Below are positions 9,501-16,833 of a stretch of 32,854 nt of DNA, piece after piece. The notes under the pieces were generated by a model. It was not told the origin of the DNA. It worked only from the letters and a program-made list of their open reading frames with translations, and searched no databases. Origin of the DNA: Anaerolineae bacterium (GTDB lineage: Bacteria > Chloroflexota > Anaerolineae > Aggregatilineales > Phototrophicaceae). Position 1 is the first letter of the stretch. Every line of letters starts with the position of its first letter. The translations under genes and the position numbers were made by a program. The stretch covers positions 1-32,854 of the forward strand of contig JAEUQZ010000003.1 of the NCBI GenBank assembly GCA_016788965.1. Reading direction: 5' to 3'.

Positions 9501-10027
9501 GCGACTCAAACGCGGATGCATTGATTCAGCGCTACAGGGATATTCGTCAGGGGTTGAGTTTCAACAAGACCCCAGATGCTTATGGGGCATTTCCTACCGA
9601 TCCCTATTCGCACACTCCCAAAGGCCAGGGAGCAAAACAGCCGGGCATGACGGGTTATGTCAAAGAAGTGATCTTATCTCGGCAAGCAGAGTTGGGATTC
9701 TTCGTCGAGAATGGCAAACTGGCGTTTGATACCACCTTGCTGGATCGGCTTGAGTTTCTTACCGACCCCGCCCCATTCTTCTACCTGGATGTCCATGGGC
9801 GTGAACAACACATTGAATTGCAGCCGGGATCGCTCGCATACTCCATTTGCCAGACTCCTGTGGTAGTTCAGTTATCTGACCGGCAGGGTGTTGCGGTACA
9901 TCATGCAGATGGTTCTGTTCACAACATAGATGGACATAGGCTTGATGGCCTCACAAGCAGCAGCATATTCTGCCGCGATGGCCGCGTTGCGCGCGTGATT
10001 GTAGCCGTAATGCTTGATCCAGTGTGA
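6554..10027 (+). CDS. Large GH94/GH149/GH161-type phosphorylase, probable beta-1,3-glucan phosphorylase
   Basis: This is a 1157-residue protein without signal peptide or membrane segments, hence cytoplasmic. Motifs match the disaccharide/oligosaccharide phosphorylase clan that includes GH94: GNWRDIFQNW (474-483, like the RDxxQD sugar-binding motif), IGYWSDHQIIYL (535-546) and PEWNDANNAL (656-665, like the DWNDG motif carrying the catalytic Asp, here D660). Length and the GYNPYRI...DWEVPEP block suggest GH161 or GH149, the families of beta-1,3-glucan phosphorylases, rather than GH94 itself (about 800 residues). It should phosphorolyse beta-1,3-oligoglucosides to glucose-1-phosphate, saving ATP. 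Start codons at 6554, 6560 and 6563 are all possible; the ribosome binding site is weak. The last 54 residues are also found as a remnant at 12,131-12,301. Family placement is by memory of motifs; the clan is secure, the exact family less so. Confidence 0.85.
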   Translation: MQMMKRDPQSIFIGNTPQQQTERSTRGDFVTLLGEPFYRIQNVDAIEPFFVSVVSSSDHWLFISSTGGLSAGRSSVEHALFPYYTVDKLTENAEHTGNKAILLVTRSGRTSLWEPFSDRHQGSYAIERNLYKNVTGTAVVFEEINTDLRLAYQYAWRTSERFGFVKTTWLRNMGDSACQVELVDGLQNILPANVTSGTQNTLSNLLDAYKRSELHVGTGLAMFALSSRLTDLAEPSESLLTTTVVQLGLKDASYLLSSAQLDRFRSGEEIIPETEVRGRRGAYFVHTRLDLAPEETLTWHLLADVRQDSAAIAHKLRWLEGDPLTLAKEIEDDISANQSSLWKIVASADGVQLSSYPLNAAHHFANVMFNVMRGGIFADQYWIQAADFVDFVSVRNRAVLQANSDFFATLPDRIQVSDLQSRAEAHGSADLIRLSYAYLPLTFSRRHGDPSRPWNRFAINVRKPDGSVNLDYEGNWRDIFQNWEALAYSCPEFVESMIATFLNATTAEGYNPYRITYYGVDWEVPEPGNPWANIGYWSDHQIIYLQRLMEISSRFHPGKLQGLLARLMFSYANVPYQIKPYADLLKDPYNTINFDWDLERQIESQHNERGTDGKLVRSPNGQVLQVSLAEKLLTLLLAKLVNFVPEGGIWMNTQRPEWNDANNALVGKGLSVVTLCYMRRYVVFCRELFNNSGVAAIPLNAEVQKLYARVFDILNHFQTSLRSAFSDEHRRNIMDALGEAGSDYRWNFYNNGFSGELVHSPVNTIAAFLDLTLEYIEHSLRANKRADNLYHSYNILHLDDGCASISHLYEMLEGQVAILSSGLLSSAESLALLESLRNSALYQAEQESYILYPDRNLPGFLQKNCLTHDQVADVALFSMLIEAQDKSLITRDVNGVYHFSGHIRNFNDVSRALDTLRGQPRYAELVEGEFEKIRALFEATFHHNEFTGRSGTFFAYEGLGSVYWHMVAKFLLAAQETAKRFSGDSNADALIQRYRDIRQGLSFNKTPDAYGAFPTDPYSHTPKGQGAKQPGMTGYVKEVILSRQAELGFFVENGKLAFDTTLLDRLEFLTDPAPFFYLDVHGREQHIELQPGSLAYSICQTPVVVQLSDRQGVAVHHADGSVHNIDGHRLDGLTSSSIFCRDGRVARVIVAVMLDPV

Positions 10028-10120
10028 TCGCAAGGAAAGACGAACAGCGAAGGTTCTGGCGCTGCCCACGCCGCGCAGTTTTCGCCACGCGGTCGCGCTG
10101 GGCAACCTAACGATGCAGGT

Positions 10121-11065
10121 TTGGTTGAAACGTCCGGGTTAATCCGCCGAGTTGAGACTTTACGAAGGCAGAAGCAAGTGGGAAAAGAACACAGACGGAA
10201 TAAATCATTGGCAGGAGTCGATGTCTCCGCTTACTCCATGGATGAGTTGAAAGCGATTGTTCGCGACATCTTGGCAGAGAAGATTTATGGAATTGCCTTT
10301 AGTCCTTACGTTGAAGGCCAGTCGCCTGGAACGCAAATCTCTGCGTCACAAATAGTCCAACGTCTCAGCATTGTGCAGCCTTATGTCAATTTGGTGCGGA
10401 CATTTTCCTGCACTGACGGGAACGAGCTTATCCCTCAGATCGCTGCCGGACAAGGGCTAAAAACAATGGTAGGCGTGTGGCTGGACGATGATCACGAGCA
10501 TAACGCCATAGAACTCAATAATGCGCTTGAAGTTGCCAGGGCTGGCTACGCTGATGTACTTGCTGTCGGCAACGAGGTGCTGTTACGCAATGAAATGTCT
10601 GAGGCGGAATTAATCGGTTACATCAATCGGGCAAGACAAGGGGCGCCGGGTGTAACCATTGGGTACGTTGATGCTTACTTCAAGTTTGTCGATCACCCAC
10701 AAGTCTGTGATGCCTGCGATGTGATTCTTGCCAATTGCTATCCGTTTTGGGAAGGCATTGCTGCTGAACACTCCCTGATCTACATGAAGGAAATGTACAG
10801 ACTTGCTACCAATGCTGCGAAGGGTAAACCGGTGATTATCAGCGAAACCGGTTGGCCCAACATTGGAACACCGGAACGTCACGCCGTTCCCTCGTTTGCG
10901 AACGCCATCCGCTACTTCATCAACGCATATAAGTGGGCTGAAGAGGAAGATATCGACATCATCTACTTCTCCGCCTTTGATGAAGCCTGGAAGATAGCCA
11001 GTGAGGGGGACGTAGGTGCTTATTGGGGCTTGTGGGACAAGGATGGTGTCCCGAAATATGCCTAG
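10121..11065 (+). CDS. Intracellular GH17 family beta-1,3-glucanase / glucanosyltransferase
   Basis: GH17 TIM-barrel protein of up to 314 residues. The proton donor is E152 in AVGNEVLLR and the nucleophile E242 in ISETGWP, both classical for GH17. There is no signal peptide, so it acts in the cytoplasm beside the phosphorylase. The frame opens with TTG at 10121; a GTG at 10178 (giving MGKEHRRNKS) is an alternative, and the first 30 residues are not part of the fold. Known GH17 enzymes hydrolyse or transfer beta-1,3-glucan; here it may trim or rearrange imported oligosaccharides for phosphorolysis. It overlaps the next gene by 8 bases. Confidence 0.87.
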   Translation: MVETSGLIRRVETLRRQKQVGKEHRRNKSLAGVDVSAYSMDELKAIVRDILAEKIYGIAFSPYVEGQSPGTQISASQIVQRLSIVQPYVNLVRTFSCTDGNELIPQIAAGQGLKTMVGVWLDDDHEHNAIELNNALEVARAGYADVLAVGNEVLLRNEMSEAELIGYINRARQGAPGVTIGYVDAYFKFVDHPQVCDACDVILANCYPFWEGIAAEHSLIYMKEMYRLATNAAKGKPVIISETGWPNIGTPERHAVPSFANAIRYFINAYKWAEEEDIDIIYFSAFDEAWKIASEGDVGAYWGLWDKDGVPKYA

Positions 11066-12020
11066 AAAGTCAGAAAAGCAGCGCACGATTAGGCAGCTTA
11101 TCGAACAGAAGCCGGGCAACGCCATTTGTTACTCTGGCTATCGCAAAGGCCAGGATCCGCGGCAGGGCATTTTCCCAAGTTATCAAGAGATACGGGAAGA
11201 CCTCTTGATTTTGGCTGCGAACTGGTCGTATCTCCGCTTGTATGACCCCAGCCAGCATGCTGAAACAACGCTGGAAGTAATCCGCGACGAAAATCTGGAC
11301 CTGAAGGTGATGCTTGGGGCTGACCTGGCTGCTGAGGTCAGTAATCCAGAATGTCCGTGGGGAGCCAATTTTGATGATGAAACCCTGGCTGCCAATCGTC
11401 AGGCCAACAGCGAAAGTATTGATCGCTTGATCGCGCTCGCCAATCGCTGCCCGGATATCGTCTTCTCCGTATCCGTAGGCAACGAGTCCAGTGTTTCATG
11501 GACAGACCATCTGGTGCCCGTAGATAGAATCATAGCCTACGCTCGTCGGCTCAAAAAAGCGGTAGCTCAGCCAGTTACCTTCTGTGAAAACTATGTTCCT
11601 TGGACTTCTAAACTGGCACCGCTTGCAGCCGAACTAGACTTCATCTCGGTTCATACTTACCCGGTCTGGGAATATCGCACAATTGATGCCGCGCTCGACT
11701 ATACCAAGCAGAACTACTACTCGGTTGCTGACCATTATCCCGATAAACCCGTGGTAATTACCGAAGCAGGTTGGACAACCGTCTCCAACGGGCGGGGCAT
11801 TGAACCCTCGAATGCATCCGAGGCATTACAAGCACGCTACTGCCAGGAGTTGATGACGTGGACTCAGTCCGAAGGAATCTTGGCGTTCGTATTTGAAGCG
11901 TTCGATGAGCCGTGGAAAGGCTCCCCTGATCCAATGGAACCTGAGAAGCATTGGGGGCTGTTCGACGTGAACCGTAAGCCGAAACAGTTCATGCAGCAGC
12001 TATTGAAGTCAGTTGGCTGA
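11058..12020 (+). CDS. Second intracellular GH17 family protein
   Basis: From ATG 11058, inside the end of the previous gene (8-base overlap), this encodes 320 residues; the frame extends back to 11016 but that part only overlaps the first GH17 gene. The likely acid/base is E143 (SVGNESSVS) and the nucleophile E236 (ITEAGWT), matching GH17. HTYPVWEY and FEAFDEPWKG line the predicted cleft. It is clearly diverged from its neighbour, so the pair is not a recent duplication and probably splits substrate or reaction (hydrolase versus transferase). There is no signal peptide. Translational coupling suggests balanced synthesis of the two. Confidence 0.85.
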   Translation: MPRKSEKQRTIRQLIEQKPGNAICYSGYRKGQDPRQGIFPSYQEIREDLLILAANWSYLRLYDPSQHAETTLEVIRDENLDLKVMLGADLAAEVSNPECPWGANFDDETLAANRQANSESIDRLIALANRCPDIVFSVSVGNESSVSWTDHLVPVDRIIAYARRLKKAVAQPVTFCENYVPWTSKLAPLAAELDFISVHTYPVWEYRTIDAALDYTKQNYYSVADHYPDKPVVITEAGWTTVSNGRGIEPSNASEALQARYCQELMTWTQSEGILAFVFEAFDEPWKGSPDPMEPEKHWGLFDVNRKPKQFMQQLLKSVG

Positions 12021-12099
12021 AACCGCAGAAGTAGATTCCACATAGAGCAGCCAGCGCCTGGTAAAGCATCGCTCCGGCAGTTCGAATGATGGCGCGTTG

Positions 12100-12301
12100 C
12101 GGATCGTCAGCATTGGCGGCATCAACCTCAGTAGTGGTCCGGTTGTCAAATCGACAGCAGAGTGCGGTGCATTATGCAGATGGCGCCGTTCAAACCGTGG
12201 ATGGGCACATGCTCGATGCTGTCACGAGCAGATATGTTTTCCAACGTGATGGAACGGTGCGGTTTTTGACCGTGTTCGTGTCGTTCGATCCATTCCACTA
12301 G
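12100..12301 (+). pseudogene. C-terminal remnant of a second beta-glucan phosphorylase
   Basis: A short frame ending at the TAG 12299-12301 encodes VVVRLSNRQQSAVHYADG and following residues. By hand alignment 30 of 54 residues are identical to the last 54 of the phosphorylase at 6554-10027, and both end at the same point (FDPFH against LDPV). Similarity can be followed weakly back to about base 12,100 (GSSALAAS against GSLAYSIC) and then stops; nothing of the other 1,100 residues remains in the 80 bases back to the GH17 gene. A second diverged phosphorylase gene therefore once followed the GH17 genes and was almost entirely deleted. The first ATG (12086) is not a convincing start. Confidence 0.75.
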
Positions 12302-12377
12302 AAAGCCAATATCCACGACATTCGGCGCTCCCATGGATCCATTCCTCTGTCAAAAGGATGAGATTTCGCTACAGGCG

Positions 12378-12728
12378 CTATTTGCCGGCCTTGGCGAGCA
12401 TTTGCGCTACCCGTGTCCAGTGCAGTCCAATCGCATCTGCGATCTGACGATAGCTCAATCCCCATTCTCGCATAGTAGCAACATAAGCCCGAAGTTGCTC
12501 TTTATCAGGGTTACGAAGATCGCTTTCGGTTGATCCTGACAGGGGAATATCGAAGCGGAGCATATGCCTGGTCATCGGAACGCTGCCCCTCAGGTCCAGG
12601 TTTCCATAACCAGGCATAAACCGATCATCCGGGAACGGGAACGGGAACGTGTAGTAAAGCGTTCCCGTTCCTTCTTTTACCACGATCTTCGCCACGAACT
12701 GCTGAATGATCCGCTTCGACAATCCCAA
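12378..12728 (-). pseudogene. C-terminal fragment of a probable serine recombinase
   Basis: The minus-strand frame (116 codons, TTG-initiated) has LSKRIIQQFVAKIVVKEG followed by a beta-rich YYTFPFP segment, which resembles the stretch after the zinc ribbon of large serine recombinases. It ends with a helix-turn-helix-like tail (WGLSYRQIADAIGLHWTRV). A TGA lies in frame a few codons upstream, and no resolvase catalytic domain is nearby. This appears to be the truncated 3' end of a recombinase gene, lying between the phosphorylase remnant and the 3' end of the hydrogenase operon. Identification is from pattern only; a stand-alone small helix-turn-helix protein is the alternative. Confidence 0.5.
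12638..12671. repeat. Perfect 12-bp inverted repeat with hexanucleotide repeats
   Basis: GGAACGGGAACG (12638-12649) and its exact reverse complement CGTTCCCGTTCC (12660-12671) are separated by 10 bases. The left arm belongs to a short run of GGGAAC hexamers from about 12,631. It lies inside the recombinase fragment and encodes part of its YYTFPFPFP stretch on the minus strand. Confidence 0.8.
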
Positions 12729-12802
12729 TTCGGTTGTTCATCTAGCAGGAGGAATCAAGCCTCCGTCACCGGCAGAGCAAGAACCCAGTCAGCCATTCCG
12801 AG

Positions 12803-13270
12803 TCAGCGTGTCGGGGGAGTACCATACAGGTCCAACAACTGTATTCGGGTAAAGTCGAGCGATCTCGTCACCTTGTAGCTAAAGCGTTTCATGAATTCGT
12901 AACCCAACGTGTGATCTTGCTCGCATTTGTTGAGCAGGCTCACGCCATCAAGAACTATGGCTCGTGTGAGTTCCATCGCTCGACAGCTGAAATGCCAGTG
13001 ATAGGGCGAGAACAACCACGACCAACCAATGACTTCGCCCTCATCGTGGGTATACAGCGTGATGGAACCCTGATCGGGGATGGCGGTTTCAATCGCCACT
13101 TTACCGTGCTGGATGACAAAAAACTGGACGGCCTCTTCGCCTTCTCGGAACAGATATTCGCCCTTATTGAAACGCGCATTGGATGCACAGCCGATTACGA
13201 GTTCGAGGTAGGGCTTAGCAAGCCCTTCGAAAAAAGGGTGTTTGCTCAGGATCGATTCGAGCGTTTCCAC
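12803..13270 (-). CDS. Small cyclic-nucleotide-binding-fold protein without DNA-binding domain (CNBD 2)
   Basis: A Crp-type cNMP-binding beta-roll (LSKHPFFEGL, then FNKGEYLFREGEEA, IQHGKVAIE, GEVIGWSWL) followed by about 45 helical residues; no helix-turn-helix. GTG 13270 is chosen because AAGGAG lies 6 bases before it (155 aa); the frame is open to a TTG at 13306 (167 aa). The phosphate-binding cassette reads GEVIGWSWLFSPYHWHFS and lacks the usual Arg, so cAMP or cGMP binding is doubtful. It is the last gene of the hdr-mvh operon and probably a partner or sensor of the hydrogenase complex, an inference from position. Confidence 0.82.
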   Translation of the reverse strand: METLESILSKHPFFEGLAKPYLELVIGCASNARFNKGEYLFREGEEAVQFFVIQHGKVAIETAIPDQGSITLYTHDEGEVIGWSWLFSPYHWHFSCRAMELTRAIVLDGVSLLNKCEQDHTLGYEFMKRFSYKVTRSLDFTRIQLLDLYGTPPTR

Positions 13271-13316
13271 ATCTTGCTCCTTGTCGAGTGATTGTGTTTT
13301 GACCAATCGTCCTATC

Positions 13317-13784
13317 TCAGGCGCGAGCGGCTGCTAATTGAACGCGGGTATCATGCAGTCGTTCCATCGCAGCTTTGGCAGTCTCGCGCATCAGACCATA
13401 TGCCAACTTAAGGTCCTTCGCGCAAAGTTCACGCAGAGGGAACGCCTCGATCTTGATGATGCGGCAGGGGCCACGCGCACGGGCAGTCCCGGTGTATCGA
13501 TAAGGTTCAACCAGGGCTGAAATGCCGAGGATTTCCCCAGGGTTAACATCACTTATGTAAAACTCCTTCCTCGATTCCGGGCGCACTTGATCCGTGACGA
13601 TGGTGCAAAGTTCGGTGCTTCCATCGAGGAGAAAATACAACGCTTCAGCAGGCTGACCGGCCTCCAGAATCAGTTCGCCGGTTTCGACAGCAATTTCCTC
13701 TGCGATCATCGCTACGGCTTTGAGCTGGGTATCATCCAGGAATCCAAAAAACGGATAACGACGCAGAAGTTCGGGAGAAATCAT
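13317..13784 (-). CDS. Small cyclic-nucleotide-binding-fold protein (CNBD 1)
   Basis: This 155-residue protein is nearly all one cNMP-binding domain (RRYPFFGFLDDTQLKAVA, ETGELILEAGQPAEALYFLL, NPGEILGISALVEPYRYTGTA) with a short helical tail and no helix-turn-helix. It is related to the next gene but far from identical. Its cassette keeps an Arg near the expected place, so it may bind a nucleotide where its neighbour cannot. It sits 6 bases after the maturation protease stop, clearly in the same operon. Confidence 0.85.
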   Translation of the reverse strand: MISPELLRRYPFFGFLDDTQLKAVAMIAEEIAVETGELILEAGQPAEALYFLLDGSTELCTIVTDQVRPESRKEFYISDVNPGEILGISALVEPYRYTGTARARGPCRIIKIEAFPLRELCAKDLKLAYGLMRETAKAAMERLHDTRVQLAAARA

Positions 13785-13790
13785 CTTCGC

Positions 13791-14303
13791 TTATTCCTCC
13801 ACAACTGGCTGTTGCAGCATGGTCAGAATCATCTGAGCGGCGAGTGGTACGGCCGCGGCAACTGACGGCGTGAGGTCCTCTGTGAAATCAAACACACGTT
13901 CAGCCTCGACGCCGACAATCCTTATCTTGTCCGGCAGAGGAATACCGAGCGCACGCCCCATTCGGAGCGCCGTTTGCAGTGAGGTGTCGTGAGACGAATT
14001 CAGATGTCCGGCACATAGATCAGGCAATTGTGTCAGAGACACGACCTGCACACTGCCCACCGGACGCAGACCCGTAGTCATGGCGTCAATGAGGATAACC
14101 TGACTGTACCCTGTCAACCGTTCCATCAGGCGCAGCCCGCCTATTGCCAGGCAGTCCACCTCGACCGCGCAGCCCACACTGCTGATGTCGTGCTGAACCT
14201 GCTCCGCGACGCGCCAACCCACGCCATCATCGCCGAGAAGGGGATTGCCCAGGCCGACGATTAGCATCGGTTGTGAGAGGGTTGCGGAATGCCTGCCTGC
14301 CAT
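13791..14303 (-). CDS. [NiFe]-hydrogenase maturation protease (HycI/HoxW/FrcD family)
   Basis: This 170-residue endopeptidase opens with the family signature VGLGNPLLGDDGVGW. Probable nickel ligands are D26, D73 (ILIDAM) and H105 (SSHDTSL), as known for HycI-type proteases. It removes the C-terminal tail of the large subunit after nickel insertion; the gene lies 21 bases after mvhA, whose product has such a tail. ATG 14303 has AAGGA upstream; an inner ATG at 14267 (MLIVGLGNP) is possible. Confidence 0.92.
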   Translation of the reverse strand: MAGRHSATLSQPMLIVGLGNPLLGDDGVGWRVAEQVQHDISSVGCAVEVDCLAIGGLRLMERLTGYSQVILIDAMTTGLRPVGSVQVVSLTQLPDLCAGHLNSSHDTSLQTALRMGRALGIPLPDKIRIVGVEAERVFDFTEDLTPSVAAAVPLAAQMILTMLQQPVVEE

Positions 14304-14324
14304 CTGTTCGCTTCCTTATCCGGC

Positions 14325-15827
14325 TCAACAGAACTGGCGCAGCACGTCTATGGTTTGGCCCTGAACGTCTCGTATCGTCACCTCCAGCGGCATCTGTCCG
14401 GGCAGCGAGTGAGTCGCGCAGCCGAAACACGGATCATAGGCTCGGAAGGCCATCTCGACCTGGTTGAGCAGCCCTTCGCTCAGAATTGTCCCCTTGCGGA
14501 TCAGGCTTTGCGCTGCTTTCTTGATGGACAGACTGATGGGCGCATAGTTATTGGTCGTGCCGACGATCAGGTTGACTCGCGTTAGGACGCCCCGCTCGTC
14601 TGTCCAATAGTGGTGGGTCAGCGTGCCGCGCGGTGCTTCGACACAGCCCACACCTTCAGTTGGCCTTTCGGTTGGAACCGCATGGATGTTAGGCGATGTA
14701 ATTTCCGGGTCGGTCGCCAGTTCTACCCAACGCTCGGCGGCATACAGCAGTTCAATCAGGCGTGCCCAATGCGTCGCCAAACGGTGATGCACGATTTTGG
14801 TCGTCCCGGCTGCGCTAGTGTGTTCATCTGACCCACTGGCGAGCGTGGCATAGAAGCGATCATATTCTTCCTGGGCACGTGGCGTCGCCATGCCATCGGC
14901 GGCATTCAGCCGTGAGAGCGGGGTGGCGCAGTAGATGCCGGATGCTTTGCCGTCCACGAAACCTTTCCAGCCGACCTTCTTGAGGTACGGGAACTTGAGA
15001 TATGTCCATGGCTCGACGTGTTCGGCAATCCAATCCTGGTATTCGTGGGGTGGATATTCGCCCAAAGGTTCACCATCAGGGGCGACCACCCTGATGCGAC
15101 CATCGTAGAAATTGACGTGCCCCTGTTCATCGACCATACCCATGTAGTAGGTGTGGTGGGTGTAGGTATCCCCCACGATCAAGTCAACATAAGCTTTGCT
15201 GCCCAGCACGATGTCGTTGAACAGCTTCAGACTGAATTGGGCAAATTCGATTGCCCAGCGTCCCATCCGTTCGATTTCCTGGCGCTGTTCCTCAGTGATG
15301 CCTTTTGTCAGTCCCCCCGGAATGGATGTGCAGGGATGCACCTTCCGTCCGCCGATCATTTCAACGACGGCATGACCATACTTACGGGCCTGGATGACCT
15401 TGCTGCCGGTCTCCAGACCAACTTTATGGATCACACCCAGGATGTTGCGTTCTGCTACCGGCGCATCTGGCCCCATCACAAAGTCAGGGCCGCCCAGGGC
15501 ATAAAAGTGGGTCGTGTGATCCGTGACATAGAATGCGCTGTACAGCAGTTCGCGCAGCTTTTTGGCTGCTGGCGATGGATCGATGTGGTAGACGGCATCT
15601 GCGGCCTTCGCGGCGGCCATGTGGTGTGCCTCCGGGCACACGCCGCAAATGCGATTAGTCAGGACAGGCATTTCTTCAACTGGGCGACCGACACAGAAGC
15701 GCTCAAAGCCGCGCAGTTCGGGAACCTGGAAGTAGGTGTTGGCGACGTTCCCTTCTTCGTCGAGGAAGATTTCGATTTTGCCGTGGCCTTCCAGTCGGGT
15801 GATGGGATCAATGCTGATGCGCCGCAT
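14325..15827 (-). CDS. mvhA: [NiFe]-hydrogenase large subunit, MvhA-like (group 3c)
   Basis: Catalytic NiFe subunit of 500 residues from ATG 15827 (RISIDPITRLEGHG). The open frame reaches 15968, but that part overlaps the small-subunit gene and GAGGAG precedes 15827. The active-site Cys pairs are RICGVCPEAHH (C61, C64) and DPCFGCATH (C467, C470). A 27-residue tail follows H473 and should be cut off by the adjacent protease. The 20-base overlap with mvhG shows translational coupling. Group 3c assignment rests on its neighbours mvhD and hdrABC. It oxidises H2 (or forms it) and sends electrons through MvhG and MvhD to HdrA. Confidence 0.94.
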   Translation of the reverse strand: MRRISIDPITRLEGHGKIEIFLDEEGNVANTYFQVPELRGFERFCVGRPVEEMPVLTNRICGVCPEAHHMAAAKAADAVYHIDPSPAAKKLRELLYSAFYVTDHTTHFYALGGPDFVMGPDAPVAERNILGVIHKVGLETGSKVIQARKYGHAVVEMIGGRKVHPCTSIPGGLTKGITEEQRQEIERMGRWAIEFAQFSLKLFNDIVLGSKAYVDLIVGDTYTHHTYYMGMVDEQGHVNFYDGRIRVVAPDGEPLGEYPPHEYQDWIAEHVEPWTYLKFPYLKKVGWKGFVDGKASGIYCATPLSRLNAADGMATPRAQEEYDRFYATLASGSDEHTSAAGTTKIVHHRLATHWARLIELLYAAERWVELATDPEITSPNIHAVPTERPTEGVGCVEAPRGTLTHHYWTDERGVLTRVNLIVGTTNNYAPISLSIKKAAQSLIRKGTILSEGLLNQVEMAFRAYDPCFGCATHSLPGQMPLEVTIRDVQGQTIDVLRQFC

Positions 15828-16833
15828 GGCGTTCCTCCTCGTCCTCGACCAGCGCCGGTTTGCTGGCGCGCAGCAGCGACCCTGCCAGATTGAATCGATA
15901 GACCTGTCCAACCGGATCGGGCAGCGTATCGAGTACACGCTCGATTTCCGCAGGTTCGTTGCCATCAATTACCGAAGCAAAGGCGCTGATCAAGCGTGCG
16001 CCGTAGTCCAGTACACCCTGTGCTGGGCCATAACAGCCGATGCACTGCGCCCCAGCTTTCGGGCACAGCGCGCCGCAGCCGCTGCACGTAGCCGGCCCAT
16101 TGCAGGGTATCCCTTGTTCCAGCAGACATAGGTTCGGATCGATACTGGAAACGTCCTGGATGCGCGTAAACTGCTTGATCGACTTCAGGTTCCGCGCACG
16201 TGGACATTCATCGCACACGGTCGAACTGCCTACCCCGATCATGCTTCCTGGCGGCGGTAGTGTTTCTTTTCCGTGCAGCGCCTGGATCACCAGGTCGAGT
16301 ACCGCGGCAATCTGGTGCGACTCCGGCGGGCATCCCGGCATGTAGTAATCCACTGGAACGACCTGATCGAGCGTTTTCAGGATTGGGTGAAATTCCGGGA
16401 TTTGGAGCGTGCCTTCGGGTGCTTTCCAGGTGGGTTGTGGACGGATCTGGTCAGGATTATCCGTCGAGATGCTGTTGTAAGCGGCCTCGAAAATTGATTC
16501 CCTCGTACTGAGATTCGCCAGGCCGGGGATGCAGCCTTCACAGGCACACGAGCCGAAAGCGACCAGTATTTGCGACTTGCGTCGCAGCAGGTGTGCCAGT
16601 TCCTCGTTCTCGCTATTCCGTATCCCGCCGTTGAACAGCGTCAGGGTGATCGCACCGTCCGGCATGGCTTCTACATCTTTGTACTTGGCGTCCATTGCCA
16701 CCGGCCAGAAGACGACCTCGAAATTCGCGTCCACATCCAGGATTTTCTCGTGAATGTTTAGGACAGCGATCTCGCAACCCCCACAGCCGGCGGCCCAGTA
16801 CATGGCGAACTTGGGTTTGCTGTTCACGCTCAT
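15808..16833 (-). CDS. mvhG: [NiFe]-hydrogenase small subunit, MvhG-like
   Basis: Iron-sulfur electron-transfer subunit of 341 residues. The proximal-cluster motif AAGCGGCE (C17, C20) is at the N-terminus, with FGSCACEGC and MPGCPPE further on, then a Cys-rich C-terminal part (CDECPRA, CNGPATCSGCGALCP, CIGCYGP) binding the outer clusters. There is no twin-Arg signal, so it is cytoplasmic as in group 3 enzymes. ATG 16833 overlaps the mvhD stop by ATGA. The C-terminus (EDEEERHAAHQH) is a charged, His-containing tail. Confidence 0.94.
   Translation of the reverse strand: MSVNSKPKFAMYWAAGCGGCEIAVLNIHEKILDVDANFEVVFWPVAMDAKYKDVEAMPDGAITLTLFNGGIRNSENEELAHLLRRKSQILVAFGSCACEGCIPGLANLSTRESIFEAAYNSISTDNPDQIRPQPTWKAPEGTLQIPEFHPILKTLDQVVPVDYYMPGCPPESHQIAAVLDLVIQALHGKETLPPPGSMIGVGSSTVCDECPRARNLKSIKQFTRIQDVSSIDPNLCLLEQGIPCNGPATCSGCGALCPKAGAQCIGCYGPAQGVLDYGARLISAFASVIDGNEPAEIERVLDTLPDPVGQVYRFNLAGSLLRASKPALVEDEEERHAAHQH

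Noticed and set aside
12631-12652. Possible CRISPR or minisatellite from GGGAAC repeats
   Set aside because: Only about three hexamer units, no spacers and no cas genes; reported instead as an inverted repeat.
15018-15893. 291-codon plus-strand open frame opposite mvhA
   Set aside because: Shadow of the hydrogenase large subunit gene.
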